Origin: Littorina saxatilis
Lineage: Eukaryota; Mollusca; Gastropoda; Littorinimorpha; Littorinidae
DNA length: 64,000 nt
Direction of reading: 5' to 3'
Assembly (NCBI RefSeq): GCF_037325665.1
Contig: NC_090255.1
Coordinates: 4,970,242-5,034,241 of the forward strand
Part shown: one piece after another, positions 47,001 to 59,000 of the stretch
How the letters are laid out: the number at the start of each line of letters is the position of its first letter
How positions within the stretch are numbered: position 1 is the stretch's first letter
Translations under genes and position numbers: made by a program
The notes under the pieces: generated by a model
Databases searched by the model: none
The model's input: only the letters and a program-made list of their open reading frames with translations
What the model was told of the DNA's origin: nothing

Positions 47001-50000
47001 TGGAACGAGGAACAGACAAACAATGCAGCAGGTGGACAGATAAAAGGGGTAGCATAGTGACTGCGAGCCATGGAACGAGGAACAGACAAACAATGCAGCA
47101 GGTGGACAGATAAAAGGGGTAGCATAGTGACTGCCAGCCATGGAACGAGGAACAGACAAACAAAACAAAAAAATCGTTTTCACACATACTGCATGTGTTT
47201 TCCATCTTTCTGTGTTATTTCTACTTATCTTGTCTTTTTTCTACACATTGATAATACTTTCTTTGCGATAAAGAGCCAGAGACAAATTTCCATCTTTGCC
47301 CAGAAAATAAAAATTGACCCCAAAAAGTTCTGTTCTCGTCTCATTCAAGTTTTCTTTTCTGCTCTGTCACACAAACAGAGGGGGAATCGAGACGAGGGTC
47401 GTGATGTATGTGCATGTGTGTCTGTGCGTGTGTCGAGCGATTCAGACCAAACTACTGGACCGATCTTTATGAAATTTGACATGAGAGTTCCTGGGAATGA
47501 TATCCCCGGACGTTTTTTTTGATAAATACTTTTGATGTCATATCCGGTTTTTTGTAGCACAGCGAAACCACAACCGCGCTGAACAGGCTCGTCAGTTTCA
47601 CTCCGTTATGCACACGCGGTGGACTACGGTCATTGTGAAAAAATGCAGTGCGTTCAGTTTCATTCTGTGAGTTCCACAGCTTGACTAAATGTAGTAATTT
47701 CGCCTTACGCGACTAGTTCTCTCTCTGTCTGTCCTGGTCTGGTCGCGTGTGTGAGTGGTGGTGGTGTGGTGTGGTGTGGTGGTGGTGGTGTGGTGGTGGT
47801 GGTGTGGTGTGGTGGTGGTGGTGTGGTGGTGTGGTGGTGTGATGTGATGGTGGTGTGGTGGTGGTGGTGTGGTGGTGTCTTAGAAGGGGGTTCCACTTTA
47901 GTGACGTTCCACTTTAGTGACAATAAGTTATTAAAAGCTTTGTCAGATATATTCCAATCAGTCAGACAAAATCAGACTGGGGCGGTAAATCGTTCATCAT
48001 CAAAGCTGTCAATACCAAGTCTAAGCAATACACATGAACAGAGAAAGCAAGGAAATTTGAACCTATACTTAGTTTCAATCCTCTTCCAACTATTGCCCTC
48101 CGAGTCTGGGAGCAACACTGTCCTAAGACCAGCCAGGTGTCAGACCAATGCGTGTGTGACTGAAGACACGACACTGTCGTGAATAGAAAATAATCCTTTG
48201 CTAAACAACCCACCTGAATCCAAAGTCACCACCGTCGTTGAAGTGGTTGTACTTTCTCCTCCAGCCGCCGTTGGGCGTGTTGAGTTTGAAGGGCCACAGG
48301 AAGTTGGACGCGGCCTTGAAGTTTTCACCCACGGTCAGCAGCTCGTGGATCAGGTCCTCCATGCACAGAATGTCCTTGCCTCCTGCAACACCACAAAGAG
48401 AATCTTGTAAGCATCCAACAACATGTCATTGCTGCGTGTTGCAAATAAAACCACAGTTTCACACAAGCAGCCAAGAAATATCTGTGCTGTTGTTCCCAGA
48501 CACAGAGGGCAATAGGTCAGTTGACCTACATTCAAAATATAGATCAGTCCATATGCCCTGGCCGCAAAAAATGTGTCAAAAGGCGTCCTACATGTCAAAG
48601 CTATCAGTCAGTCGACCGGCCTAGGGTCACAAAAGTATGGGCAAATGATGGAAGACCAAGGCCTGGGAACAACACTGGTGCAGCCAAGAAATTAGCTGTG
48701 CATGAACTACCCCCCCCCCCCCCCCTTTTTTTTAAGGCACCTTATGAAAAAATCAGTTCTTATAATGGAGGTAAATTTACAGACATTTTAAACAGAAAAT
48801 TCTTACAAGCAGTCCTTAAAGGGGTTCCACTGTGCTAACAACAAGTAGGTAAAAGCTTTGTCAGATATATTCCAATCAGTCAGACAAAATCAGACTGGGG
48901 CGGTAAAGCATTCATCATCAAAGCTGTCAATACAAACAATGCCTACAATCTTTCCATCTCCATAGTTCCTGAAATCAGGAGTATAAGTACCAAACAGGCA
49001 CTACCAGTTAGGGCTCAACCGACACCAAGAGGCTGTCAATACAAACAATGCCTACAATCTCCATAGTTCCTGAAATCAGGAGTATAAGTACCAAACAGGC
49101 ACTACCAGTTAGGGCTCAACCGACACCAAGAGGCTGGTTGAAGCACTACTTGCTCTAAAAATACCCACGCAGGTATCTGGGATCCAGTTGGGCATACCAT
49201 TCCATCCATATTCCCTGCAAATGGCATCAAGAAGTTAGCAGACGTATGCTTCCAGCAATAACAATCTCTGGGACTGTTTTCAGCTCTACTGAATGTCCAC
49301 ATTATCACCACACATAGCCAGCCCTCATACTGAAAGACCAAAGATCCCACTTTGGAGTACAGTAGAAACCCCTCTAAGACCTTGTGTTTCTGTGTGTGTT
49401 TTAATGGAAAATTTCCTAAATAAATTATCATTTAATTAATATACTTACCCGAATCACATTAGCATTGAGTCACCTGAGATGCTTATCACTGAAAAACGCT
49501 TACCCGGCTAAAGAATTTAAAGGGAAGCAACCCCATCACCAAAACGAAAGTGAAAGTAGCTTTGGTAATGGGCCAGTACACCGGGAGTTACCTCCCATAC
49601 GGGTGTATGCCACGTCACTTCCTCTAGGAACACGTGCCTATTAACATACGGCTTTAAAAAATCTTAAAACCATAAGCGGGGCAGGTGGGAGGGAATACAG
49701 TATGTGATTCGGGTAAGTATATTAATTAAATGATAATTTATTTAGGAAATTTTCCATTTAATATCATATTCTTACTCCGAATCACATTAGCAGATAACAT
49801 CAACAAGGCGGTGGGCTAGAAATGAATCAAAACTCACCATCAAGTTCTGGACAGGAACTGGCCTGCTGCTATGAGCGCTGGAAGGCCTCTGGAGCCATCC
49901 TGTCGAAGAGCTGTGACGTCCCGAAGATAAAAGTTTATGAAAACATCTTCGGAACGCCAATACGCAGTTGTCAGCACCTCCTCTAGACGTCTGGAGCGCA

Positions 50001-53000
50001 GAACTGCCAGAGAGGATGCCCACGCCCTCGTCTCATGGGCTCGGGCCGAGTCAAGTGGCAAGGAGGGCATAACCCCCCCCCCTCTTTGTGCGCCTCCACT
50101 CATAAGCCTGCTTGATGAGCGAGGACACCCACCGGGCCAACGTTACCTTCGACAAATCTTTCTCGCGCCTAGTAAGGAGAGAGATAAACAACAACTTCTG
50201 AGAACTAGACCGAATCGGCTGAGTCCGGGCTAAGTACAGACGAAGTGCCCTCACAGGGCAATTGACCGAATCGGGGTCACCCGGGGCCAACGCGCTGGTC
50301 AGAGCCTTAACTCTAACCAGCGGAGAGGCCTGCCCCGGAGACTGATTCTTGGCCAGGAAATCAGGCCGGAAACGCAAAGATGCGGAACCGTCCGGCTCAA
50401 AGGAGATATCTCCAGGCTGACCCGACAGGGCGTGGACCTCGCTACCCCGTCGGGCCGTAGCCAACAAAAGGAGAAACAGCGCTTTGCGAGTGACATTGAA
50501 CAGACTGGCCTCGCTTAAAGGCTCAAAATCCGCAGAACGAAGGAATTCCAGGATTAAAAACAAGTCCCACTTGGGAGCGGGCAAACGAGCTTTAGCTTCC
50601 TTAAGAGCAGCCCCTTTAATGACTGCAGCTATAACGCCCCGGACTCGAACAGAACGACCAATCTGCTGAAGAGTCGCCGAGATAGCGGAGCGCCGGACCC
50701 TCAACGAGGAGACTGAGGCGCCCTGTGAAGACATGAAAGAGAGGTGGTTAGCGACCTGAATAGAGCGCGGAGCCACCGAACTCACCCCTCTAGCTGAACA
50801 CCAGGCAGTCCATGCCTTCCAGTGGGAAGCATAAACTGAAGAGGTGGACGCTCTATGCGAGCGAGCCACCAAGTCCAGAGTCAAAGACGACGCCCCAGAG
50901 CGCTTCAGCGAGTCCCGAACAACTTCCACACGTGAAGCTTCAGAAGACTGGGCTCCTCGTGTGGAATGCCTGTTCGGGGCTGCACTAGTTCCCCTCGCAC
51001 GAGTGCGAGAGGAATGGGGGGCCCTTGGGCAAGCCGAAGAAGATCTGGGAACCAGACCTGCGACGGCCACAGAGGAGCGACCAGAAGAAGAAGGGCCGGC
51101 TCCTCCATCTCCGCTTTCCGGATTACTCGGCTGAGTAACGGAAAGGGAGGAGTCTGAAGATCTGTATGTGCCCCCCAACCCTCCCTGGACGCATCTGTAA
51201 AGAGGTCCAGGTCGGGGAGGGGCACGACGATCGGAACACCTCTGCAGACCCACTCCGTGTGCAACCACGGAAGGGTCGCAGACTGGAACCATCCCTGCAA
51301 AGGGATGAGGGCGTCCCAGTCCACCAGAGGAGAGTCCACAAACGGCTTCAGCGCGAACTGAAGCGGACATTTGTGGACCCGGCCCAGTGAAACCAGAAGA
51401 GCCATAGACTCCATCTGCCCCAAGATGGAGGCGAGCGAGCGGATGGAAGCCATCAGGAGAGGTAAAGTGGAGCGAATCTGAGCTTGGAGCTTGTCCACCC
51501 TTCTCTGAGAAGGCTGGACAGTCCAAGCGACCGTGTCGAAAGACATCCCCAGATAAGTGAATGTCTGTGACGGGGTCAGCTCCGACTTTACCCGGTTGAT
51601 CGAGAACCCCAACCAGTTGGATTCTCGAAGAACCGTCAGGGTATCCTGCGAACAGCCGTTCTGGGACTGGTTCATGATGAGCCAGTCGTCCAGATAAGCC
51701 CGCAGACGGATACCCTGGGACCTCACCAGTGCACAGACCTGTCTCACCACCATGGTGAAAATCCACGGTGCGAGAGACAGCCCGAAAGGGAGTGCGCGAA
51801 ACTGGTAGATCTGATCTCCCCACCGGAAACGAAGCCATTTCCGGTCGGTCGGATGCATAAGAATGTGAAAGTATGCGTCCGTGAGATCGATCGAGGTCAC
51901 CCAGTCTCCTGGGCGGAGAGAGTCTCGGACAGAGGCTGGCGTCTCCATCTTGAATTTTATCTCCCTCAAGAAAGTATTGAGGAGAGATAAATCCAACACG
52001 GGACGCCATCCTCCTGATGCTTTGGGAACAGCGACCAGACGCCCGTAAAATCCCAGGGAGCTGTGGACCCGAACTCTCTCCACCGCGCCCTTCTGCTCCA
52101 GGGAGGCAATTTCCGACTGCAAGACGGAACGTGCTTCCTGCGAGAAGGGGGGCTTGAACCGCGGAGGCACTCGGGTAAGAGGCGCCTTTTCCTCCCGCCA
52201 GAGTAGACGGAAGCCCGAACTCACCACTCCCACAATCCATTGGCTGTCTACTACCGACATCCAACGAGAAAGTGCCCGGGAGGGGCCTCCCGCCATCACC
52301 AAGGTGGAGGGCGGGAGGGAGGTGAGATCGGGAGCGCTTCATTGGGGGTGTGGCTTACTTCCAGAGCCGCCACGCCCCCTCCCCGATGCCGTCCTCTTCT
52401 TCCCACCACGAGCGGCCGGCGAAGCCTGCCGCTTCTGAGCTGGCTTGGGGTTAGACGATGTCTGAGCCTGCTTCTGTTTAGAAGGCTGAGACTGTTTCAC
52501 CCCCTTCAGAGTGTAGTCAAGGAACTGACTGTCCTTGTTTGACTGAATCTCCTTCTGTCTGGCATCCAGTGCCAGCGGACAGAAGAGAGACTCCTCTGAG
52601 ACCGGGGAGACTCTCAAGGTCTCCCTAGTAGCCAGCTCCGTGAATTGGGACTGCGAGAGGAAGAGATCCCTCCTGCAGAGTACCGCTTGGGTGTACTGCA
52701 GGGAGGAAAGACGCAATTGTTCCTCATTGACCTTGGCCAATGCGGTCAAAAGCGCAGAGACATCGTCCGCATTCTGTTCTTCACTGAGAGTGAAAGGAAC
52801 TAGCGAATCGGTCAATGCCCGAGACAGAGCCCGAACGAGAGTCTCCGCAATGGAGGACAGTTCGATCTGCCGACGTCCAACCTCCTCAGCAGAGAGGAGG
52901 GAAGCCTCGGAAACCGGCAAAACCGAATCACGCTTGATCGGTTTAGTCAGAAGAGGCAGCAATTCCCGGGAAACCGGAAGGGTAGCCCTAGGGAGTGCAA

Positions 53001-56000
53001 AAGACGCCAGCCAATTCTGGCTCTGATTGGGCATGCCAAGCTTCCTATTGGCCGTAGGCACGAAGGAAGAGGCTTGGGCAGCTGAAGCCACCCACTGCTG
53101 AGCTGATTCCGGAACTGGACCAAAAGGAAGCAGTAACGGAACAGGCACTGGCCGAATACCACTCCCCGCATGTGCTGGACGAACCAGTGAATGCGAAAGT
53201 TGGTAAGCCACTGACGGAGACTCGGCGAACCGGAAGGAAGAAACATCCTCCTGTGCCGGCCGGAAGTCCGCCATGGCAGAAGGAACGAATGATGCGGAAG
53301 AGTCCGCAGCCACCACCCCTTCAGGAAAATAACGAGACGTTACTTCCGCCGCGACGTCAAGAACAGACTTGAGCTTCGACGGAAACACGCCCCGCGACTC
53401 CTCGCTGACCACTGATGGAGCATCAGAATAGTCACACGTGGAACCATGACCGAAGTCACCAGTTCCGGAAGCAGAAGCATGCCCTGGCAAACCGGAAACC
53501 GGAAAAGCCTGAGCACTAACGTCATCCTGCCGCCCAAAACCCTGTGAAGGTAAAGGGTAAGCAGGACGACCATCCGCAAAAACCGGAGCTGGATGAGCTG
53601 ACGTCACTCCCCCGACTGAGTGGAGTGATGCCTGCTCAAGCCTAGGCGCTTGAAAGCCGGAAGGCGCACGCTGTAATCCACTATCTGGTATCCGGAAGGA
53701 ACCACCAGAAGAGGAAGAAGCGTTTCCGGCCGAAACCGGAAGTGTAGTCAACGGAACCGCAAAATGCGGAAGTGAAGACTGCACTGGTTGACTTCGCGAT
53801 CCGGAAGGACCGGAAGTCAGTGAATACTCCATCCTGCCGCGACCGCCGTAGCGTGCCGGAGCGGACGGATCATCACTTCCGGCAAGTGCCGGAAATGCGG
53901 CAGTCGAAACCGACTGCCGCCGCTGTTCGAACAAGTCCGGGGCCTCGTAGGTTATCGCCGGAAATGAAAGATCAGCAAGGTATCGGTCGTGACCCGATGC
54001 GAAAGAGCTGTCCCCCGAAGGAGAACGTCCAGGCGCCTCACGAGGGCTATCGGACCAGCTCTGCTTACCAACCGACGCTGAAGAGGGAGGACGCTGCTCC
54101 AAGCCGGAAGTGGAGGACAAAGACACGGAAGCCAATGCCCGGACGTCACTGCCAGATGCCGGAAACGCCGAACTGCTGGCGACGGAACGCTGAAATTCTG
54201 CCTGCACCAAGCTGCGGATTTCTGGAACCAGTGACTTTAACAGAGAGGAAACCAACGCACCTTGTCCAGGTGCTAACAAAGAAGACGAAGTCTCCGATGT
54301 AGAGACAGGTGCAGAAGTAACAGTAGCGCTAGGCGCCGCAAAAGAAGCAGAAGTAGTAACAGCGCTAGGCGCCGAAATTGGTACAGCCAACAAAGTGTTA
54401 CGCTCTTGGTCTGTAACAAGTAACGTTGCTTTGGAAGAGGAAGACTTAGCCTTAATTTTCCCCTTGGGGTCCGACTTGCCACGGCGCTTGTCTGAATCAG
54501 ACATGTTGACAACAACACGTGGCAACGCGAAAAAATTTACTGAAACATAAGTCTAAACGACTGGAAAATTCAGTAAACACACGCACTGATGCGTTAACAA
54601 AATACTATAGCTAAACTTGCCCCACAAGCAGAGGCACGGAGAGCTACAAACAAAGTCACACGAGCTAGAAAACTAACTCACACAACACAATGGCGACACG
54701 CAAGACACTGACACAAACGTCAACAACACGTGGCAAAGTAAAAAGATTTACTGAAACGTAAGTCAAAACGACTGAAAACACAGTAAACACACACGCTTAC
54801 GCGTCAACAAAATACTAAAGCTACACTTGCCCAAACAGAAAGAGGGCACGCAGAGCTACTAGCAAAGTCACACGAGTTAGCTAACTAACTCACACAACAA
54901 AATGGCGAAACACGCAAGTCACTGACACACAAGTCCGTAAAAAACGGACAACGTACAGTAACGAAACAGCGCAAACAACCAACAACAAACGGGAACGAGC
55001 TCACCAAACTGTAGGCAAGGCGAGCAGACAAGCTGGGTAACGTGGCCGGCGGGTGTCACTCAAACACACAAGGTCAGCCACAGAGCGTCAAAAAGTGAAC
55101 CGTCCTCTCCGAGGTGAAAAAGACGTATGATAATAGGCACGTGTTCCTAGAGGAAGTGACGTGGCATACACCCGTATGGGAGGTAACTCCCGGTGTACTG
55201 GCCCATTACCAAAGCTACTTTCACTTTCGTTTTGGTGATGGGGTTGCTTCCCTTTAAATTCTTTAGCCGGGTAAGCGTTTTTCAGTGATAAGCATCTCAG
55301 GTGACTCAATGCTAATGTGATTCGGAGTAAGAATATGATATTAAATTTATTTTATTTAAATAGATTTTCTGTTCATTACCCCTGTAAATGTATCCCCATT
55401 TTAAGACTCCCTCCTTTTATGATCTGAATGTCTCCGATCTATGGAGGTCTTAAAAGGGGAGTTCCACTGAACTGAAAGAGCAAAGATCCCAGGCTGAGAA
55501 CTTACCGAGTTGCTTCTCGATGATGGCGTTGTCTGTGAGGGGGATGCGCTGCCTGTCAACCTTGCCGTAGCCGCGTTTGTACACCAGCTCTCGCACCGTC
55601 TTCAGGTTGGGAACGCTGCACACATACAACCACATCTTGTTACCGTAATACATACACCCAGGATAACACGGGAATGAGGACCAAAATAAGCTGTGAAACC
55701 CATCCGATCAGGACACACTCTTGTGCCCCTTTCTCTCTTGACTCAAACTATACCTTGAAAGGATAACAGCATATTTGGGTCACTTTCTTGACTCAAACTA
55801 TACCTTGAAAGGATAACAGCATGTTTGGGTCACTGTTTGCAGGTCCCAAGGGTGTTCTCTCATCACAGGTACCCTTGTATTAGTGATAAGTTATGGGGCT
55901 GGAACCAACCCTTACACTAAATGTGATAAGTAGACACACCGGCCCATGCAGACCATGTCCTTTCATTGCCATCATAATTGAAGAACTGCAGTTGTCTGCA

Positions 56001-59000
56001 TGCAATCAGTTGTCAAAAAACAAGCATAATGTTTATCCATCATCTATTAAATAATTGCACATCCCGATTTATCTTGTCCAAGCTCAGAAATACCACTTAT
56101 AATCACAGTCGTCATACGAACGAGACTATTTTGTCATCACAGCTTGGAACATCAAAACGCGTTTGAAAATGTGTACAGTATCTTCTCCAAACATACATCT
56201 TCAGCCAATCCCAATGGTTTACAGTTTACACCAGCTGCGCCTCAAGTGCTCTAATGACTAGGAAAGACACATGACTGACTAAAAGAAAGTTTCTGGCTTC
56301 CACGAACTCTTACACACCATCCCAGCTCCCAACTTTTTGGGGGTCTCGACTGCTACGCAAGCACCAAGCTACAGCTCCCAACTTTTGGGGGTCTCGACTG
56401 CTACGCAAGCACCAAGCTACATCTCCCAACTTTTTGGGGGTCTCGACTGCTACGCAAGCACCAAGCTACAGCTCCCAACTTTTTGGGGGTCTCGACTGCT
56501 ACGCAAGCACCAAGCTACAGCTCACACAAGTCTCCAGACAAAACCGGTCCCTGAGAAACCACCTATTTTGCATGTCATTAATTATTCCAGGTTGTCTTAC
56601 TTTCCGTGGCTAAAACACACACCTTGTGATTACAGACCTGTTTACCCTAAACCCGAGGCAAGAGTACTTTCCAAAAAAGTTGAGTGTATTTTTCAAAAAG
56701 TTGGTGTACTTTGCAAGCAAAGCCATATATGGGCTAGGGAAAATGTACGCGTGGGTGCAAACGTGTTTGTGTAAGAATTGCATGTCTTGTGAACACCTTC
56801 AGAATTTAACTCCTTCCAATACAACAGGGATAAAACAATTGTATTTACCTGCCAGTTTGTAGCATTATAACCAGTGTCTTCCAAACAGATTGATAATGAA
56901 AAGATGAACTTGCCACTGACAGCTGCATCTGTTCAGTCTTCTCCCCTTTGGCTTTGCTCAAAAGTTAATCTTGTTGTCTTCATACTGTTAGTGTTACTCT
57001 CACAAAAGTGACACACACAAAATCAACAAAGGGAAACCGATAAAGATCTGCTGGTGGTTAAAATCCATTACAAGCTGATTTTTTCCACTGAGCCCCTTAG
57101 TCTAGTCAGGGTTCTTCAAGTTGTAGTATGCAGCGGTACTGAGTCTAGTCTAGTCAGGTTTCTTCGACAGCAAGTTGTAGTATGATGATTTCAGCTTGGT
57201 CAGCTGCACTGAGCTGTAGTTCCGCTCATGAGGTTCACCAGGCTCTTTACCACCAATAGGCTGTCAACAGTTTCAGCTGATAAGGAGGCCCTCTGGTTTG
57301 TTTTGTTCTTTGTGACACACGAGAAGATTCTCTCTGCAGTGTCGTTCGATGTCATATTTCCCGGCATGGGCAACGGAGAAATCCGATTTACAGTACTTGC
57401 AGTGTGCATGACTTTTTCCCAAAGAAGACTCTACAATTCCTGGCTTACTTGGTCGAGTCATCCGAAACTGGCACATTTTTCCGCACGTGCCAACAACTGA
57501 ACGAGGTTTCTACAGCTGAAGATTCGCTGTCATGGTTATCTCCCTTACAGGGATGTCGTTAGGCGTCGGACATCGGACATTTATCGATGAAAATCCCCAA
57601 ATGTCCGATTCACATTGCCGCATGTCGGTCAGATGTCCTATCGTTTTAGCCTGAGCGTGGTCATTGTCCGATATTATTATTATTATTATTATGAACATTT
57701 GTGCGCCTAATCTAAATATAGCCCTAGGCGCTTACAAAATATAAAATACATAGTGAACATTATACGAAACACAAATCGACAAGGACTCATACACTCGCAG
57801 ACAGGCGCACAGCGAGAACGCGACGCACTCACTCATACCAACTACAGGCACATGCATTCTAGACGGAAAAACAGTCGTAAATAAATAAATAAAGTATTGG
57901 ATACATAAAGTTTGTTGAGAGAAGAAGAATAGAGCTGGAAAGGGAAGAAGAAGGAGAAAGAAAGAGACAGATCAAGGACCAGCAGGAGAGGGTGATGTGT
58001 GGTCATTAACGGACTAGTGAGGGAAGAGGTGTGTTTTGAGTGAGGTTTTGAATGATTGCATAGATGTGGAGTGCCTGAGTGAATGCGGGAGTTGGTTCCA
58101 GATGGATGGGGCCTGGTAGGAGAAGGTGCGCTGGCCATATGTTTTGGTGCGTGCTGATGGTATCCTAAAAAGGCGGGTGTCTGCGGAGGATCTTAGGGAG
58201 CGAGAGGGGGAGTAGACATCAAGAAGGTCAGAAAGATAGCTAGGGGACGATAGATCAAAGTTTCTGAAGCAGAGTGTGGAGATCTTGAACTGAATCCTCT
58301 GTTGAACAGGCAGCCAGTGTAGGGTTTGAAGAAGAGGGGTGATGTGGTCATGCTTGGAAGAACGAAAGATGAGGCGGGCGGCATGATTCTGAACACGCTG
58401 AAGCTTTTCGATGATGTAGTTGGGAGAGCCAGATAGAATGGAATTGCAATAATCGAGTCGGGATAGGACAAAGGCGCAGAGCAGAGTTTTAGTGGCATCC
58501 TCAGTGAGGAGATGACGGATGGAGGAGATGCGGCGGATTTCAAAGAAGCAAGTGCGACAGACATTGGCAACATGCTGATGGAAGGACAGGGACTGGTCAA
58601 GAGTGACACCTAGGTTGCGGACAGCAGGAGAAAGAGCAATAGAAGAACCATTGAGATCGACAGACGAGGGAAGAGAAGGATGATTGAGATGTTTTTTAGG
58701 AGAGACAAGAATCATTTCGGTTTTCTCCTCATTAAGCTTCAGCTTATTCAGGTCCATCCACGCCTTGAGGTCGGTGATACAAGACTGGGTGGAGGCAATG
58801 AGGCGAGGGAGGTCAGAGATAGGTCCAGAGAGATAGAGTTGGTTGTCGTCGGAGAAGCTGTGGTGAGAGAGAAAGTGGTGAGCGGCAATTGAAGGGATGG
58901 GTTGGGTGTAAAGGACGAACAAAATGTACTCCATTCCTTCGGACAGCGCGATATTCGTTAATTTTCATTTCAAGATACAAATCTTCTAAAAGACCGAACG

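Larger units (their letters stand above)
49403..55343 (-). mobile_element. DIRS-3: DIRS-like element in RPL7 intron
   Basis: About 5.9 kb, coding on the minus strand, i.e. in the sense of RPL7. Termini (GTGATTCGGGTAAGTATATT type) are closest to DIRS-1. Gag-like frame open; RT/RNase H and recombinase present with perhaps one or two breaks. AAT at both edges, no target duplication. Inverted terminal repeats and an internal complementary region near 49700-49795 are present. Intermediate in age between DIRS-1 and DIRS-2. Confidence 0.88.
49360..55469. mobile_element. MITE with CAGTGGAACC ends, split by DIRS-3
   Basis: The left end CAGTAGAAACCCCTCTAAG (49360-49402) and the right end GGTCTTAAAAGGGGAGTTCC (to 55469) are the two halves of one MITE of about 170 bp, related to 1462-1866. 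DIRS-3 lies between them. Confidence 0.75.

Noticed and set aside
45747-47205. Overlapping 437-478-aa open frames with [10 protein letters not shown] repeats
   Set aside because: About 45-bp tandem repeat open in several frames at once; it lies in an RPL7 intron and has no independent gene signal.
48926-49135. Further snoRNA pair
   Set aside because: The 108-bp duplicate has no C or C' box and no convincing H/ACA fold.
57273-57476. Host zinc-finger gene
   Set aside because: A 67-aa finger within the ends of a hAT-like element; best read as a transposase remnant.
58014-58934. Host gene of 306 aa
   Set aside because: Sequence is the C-terminal half of a LINE reverse transcriptase with a simple-repeat tail and flanking duplication.
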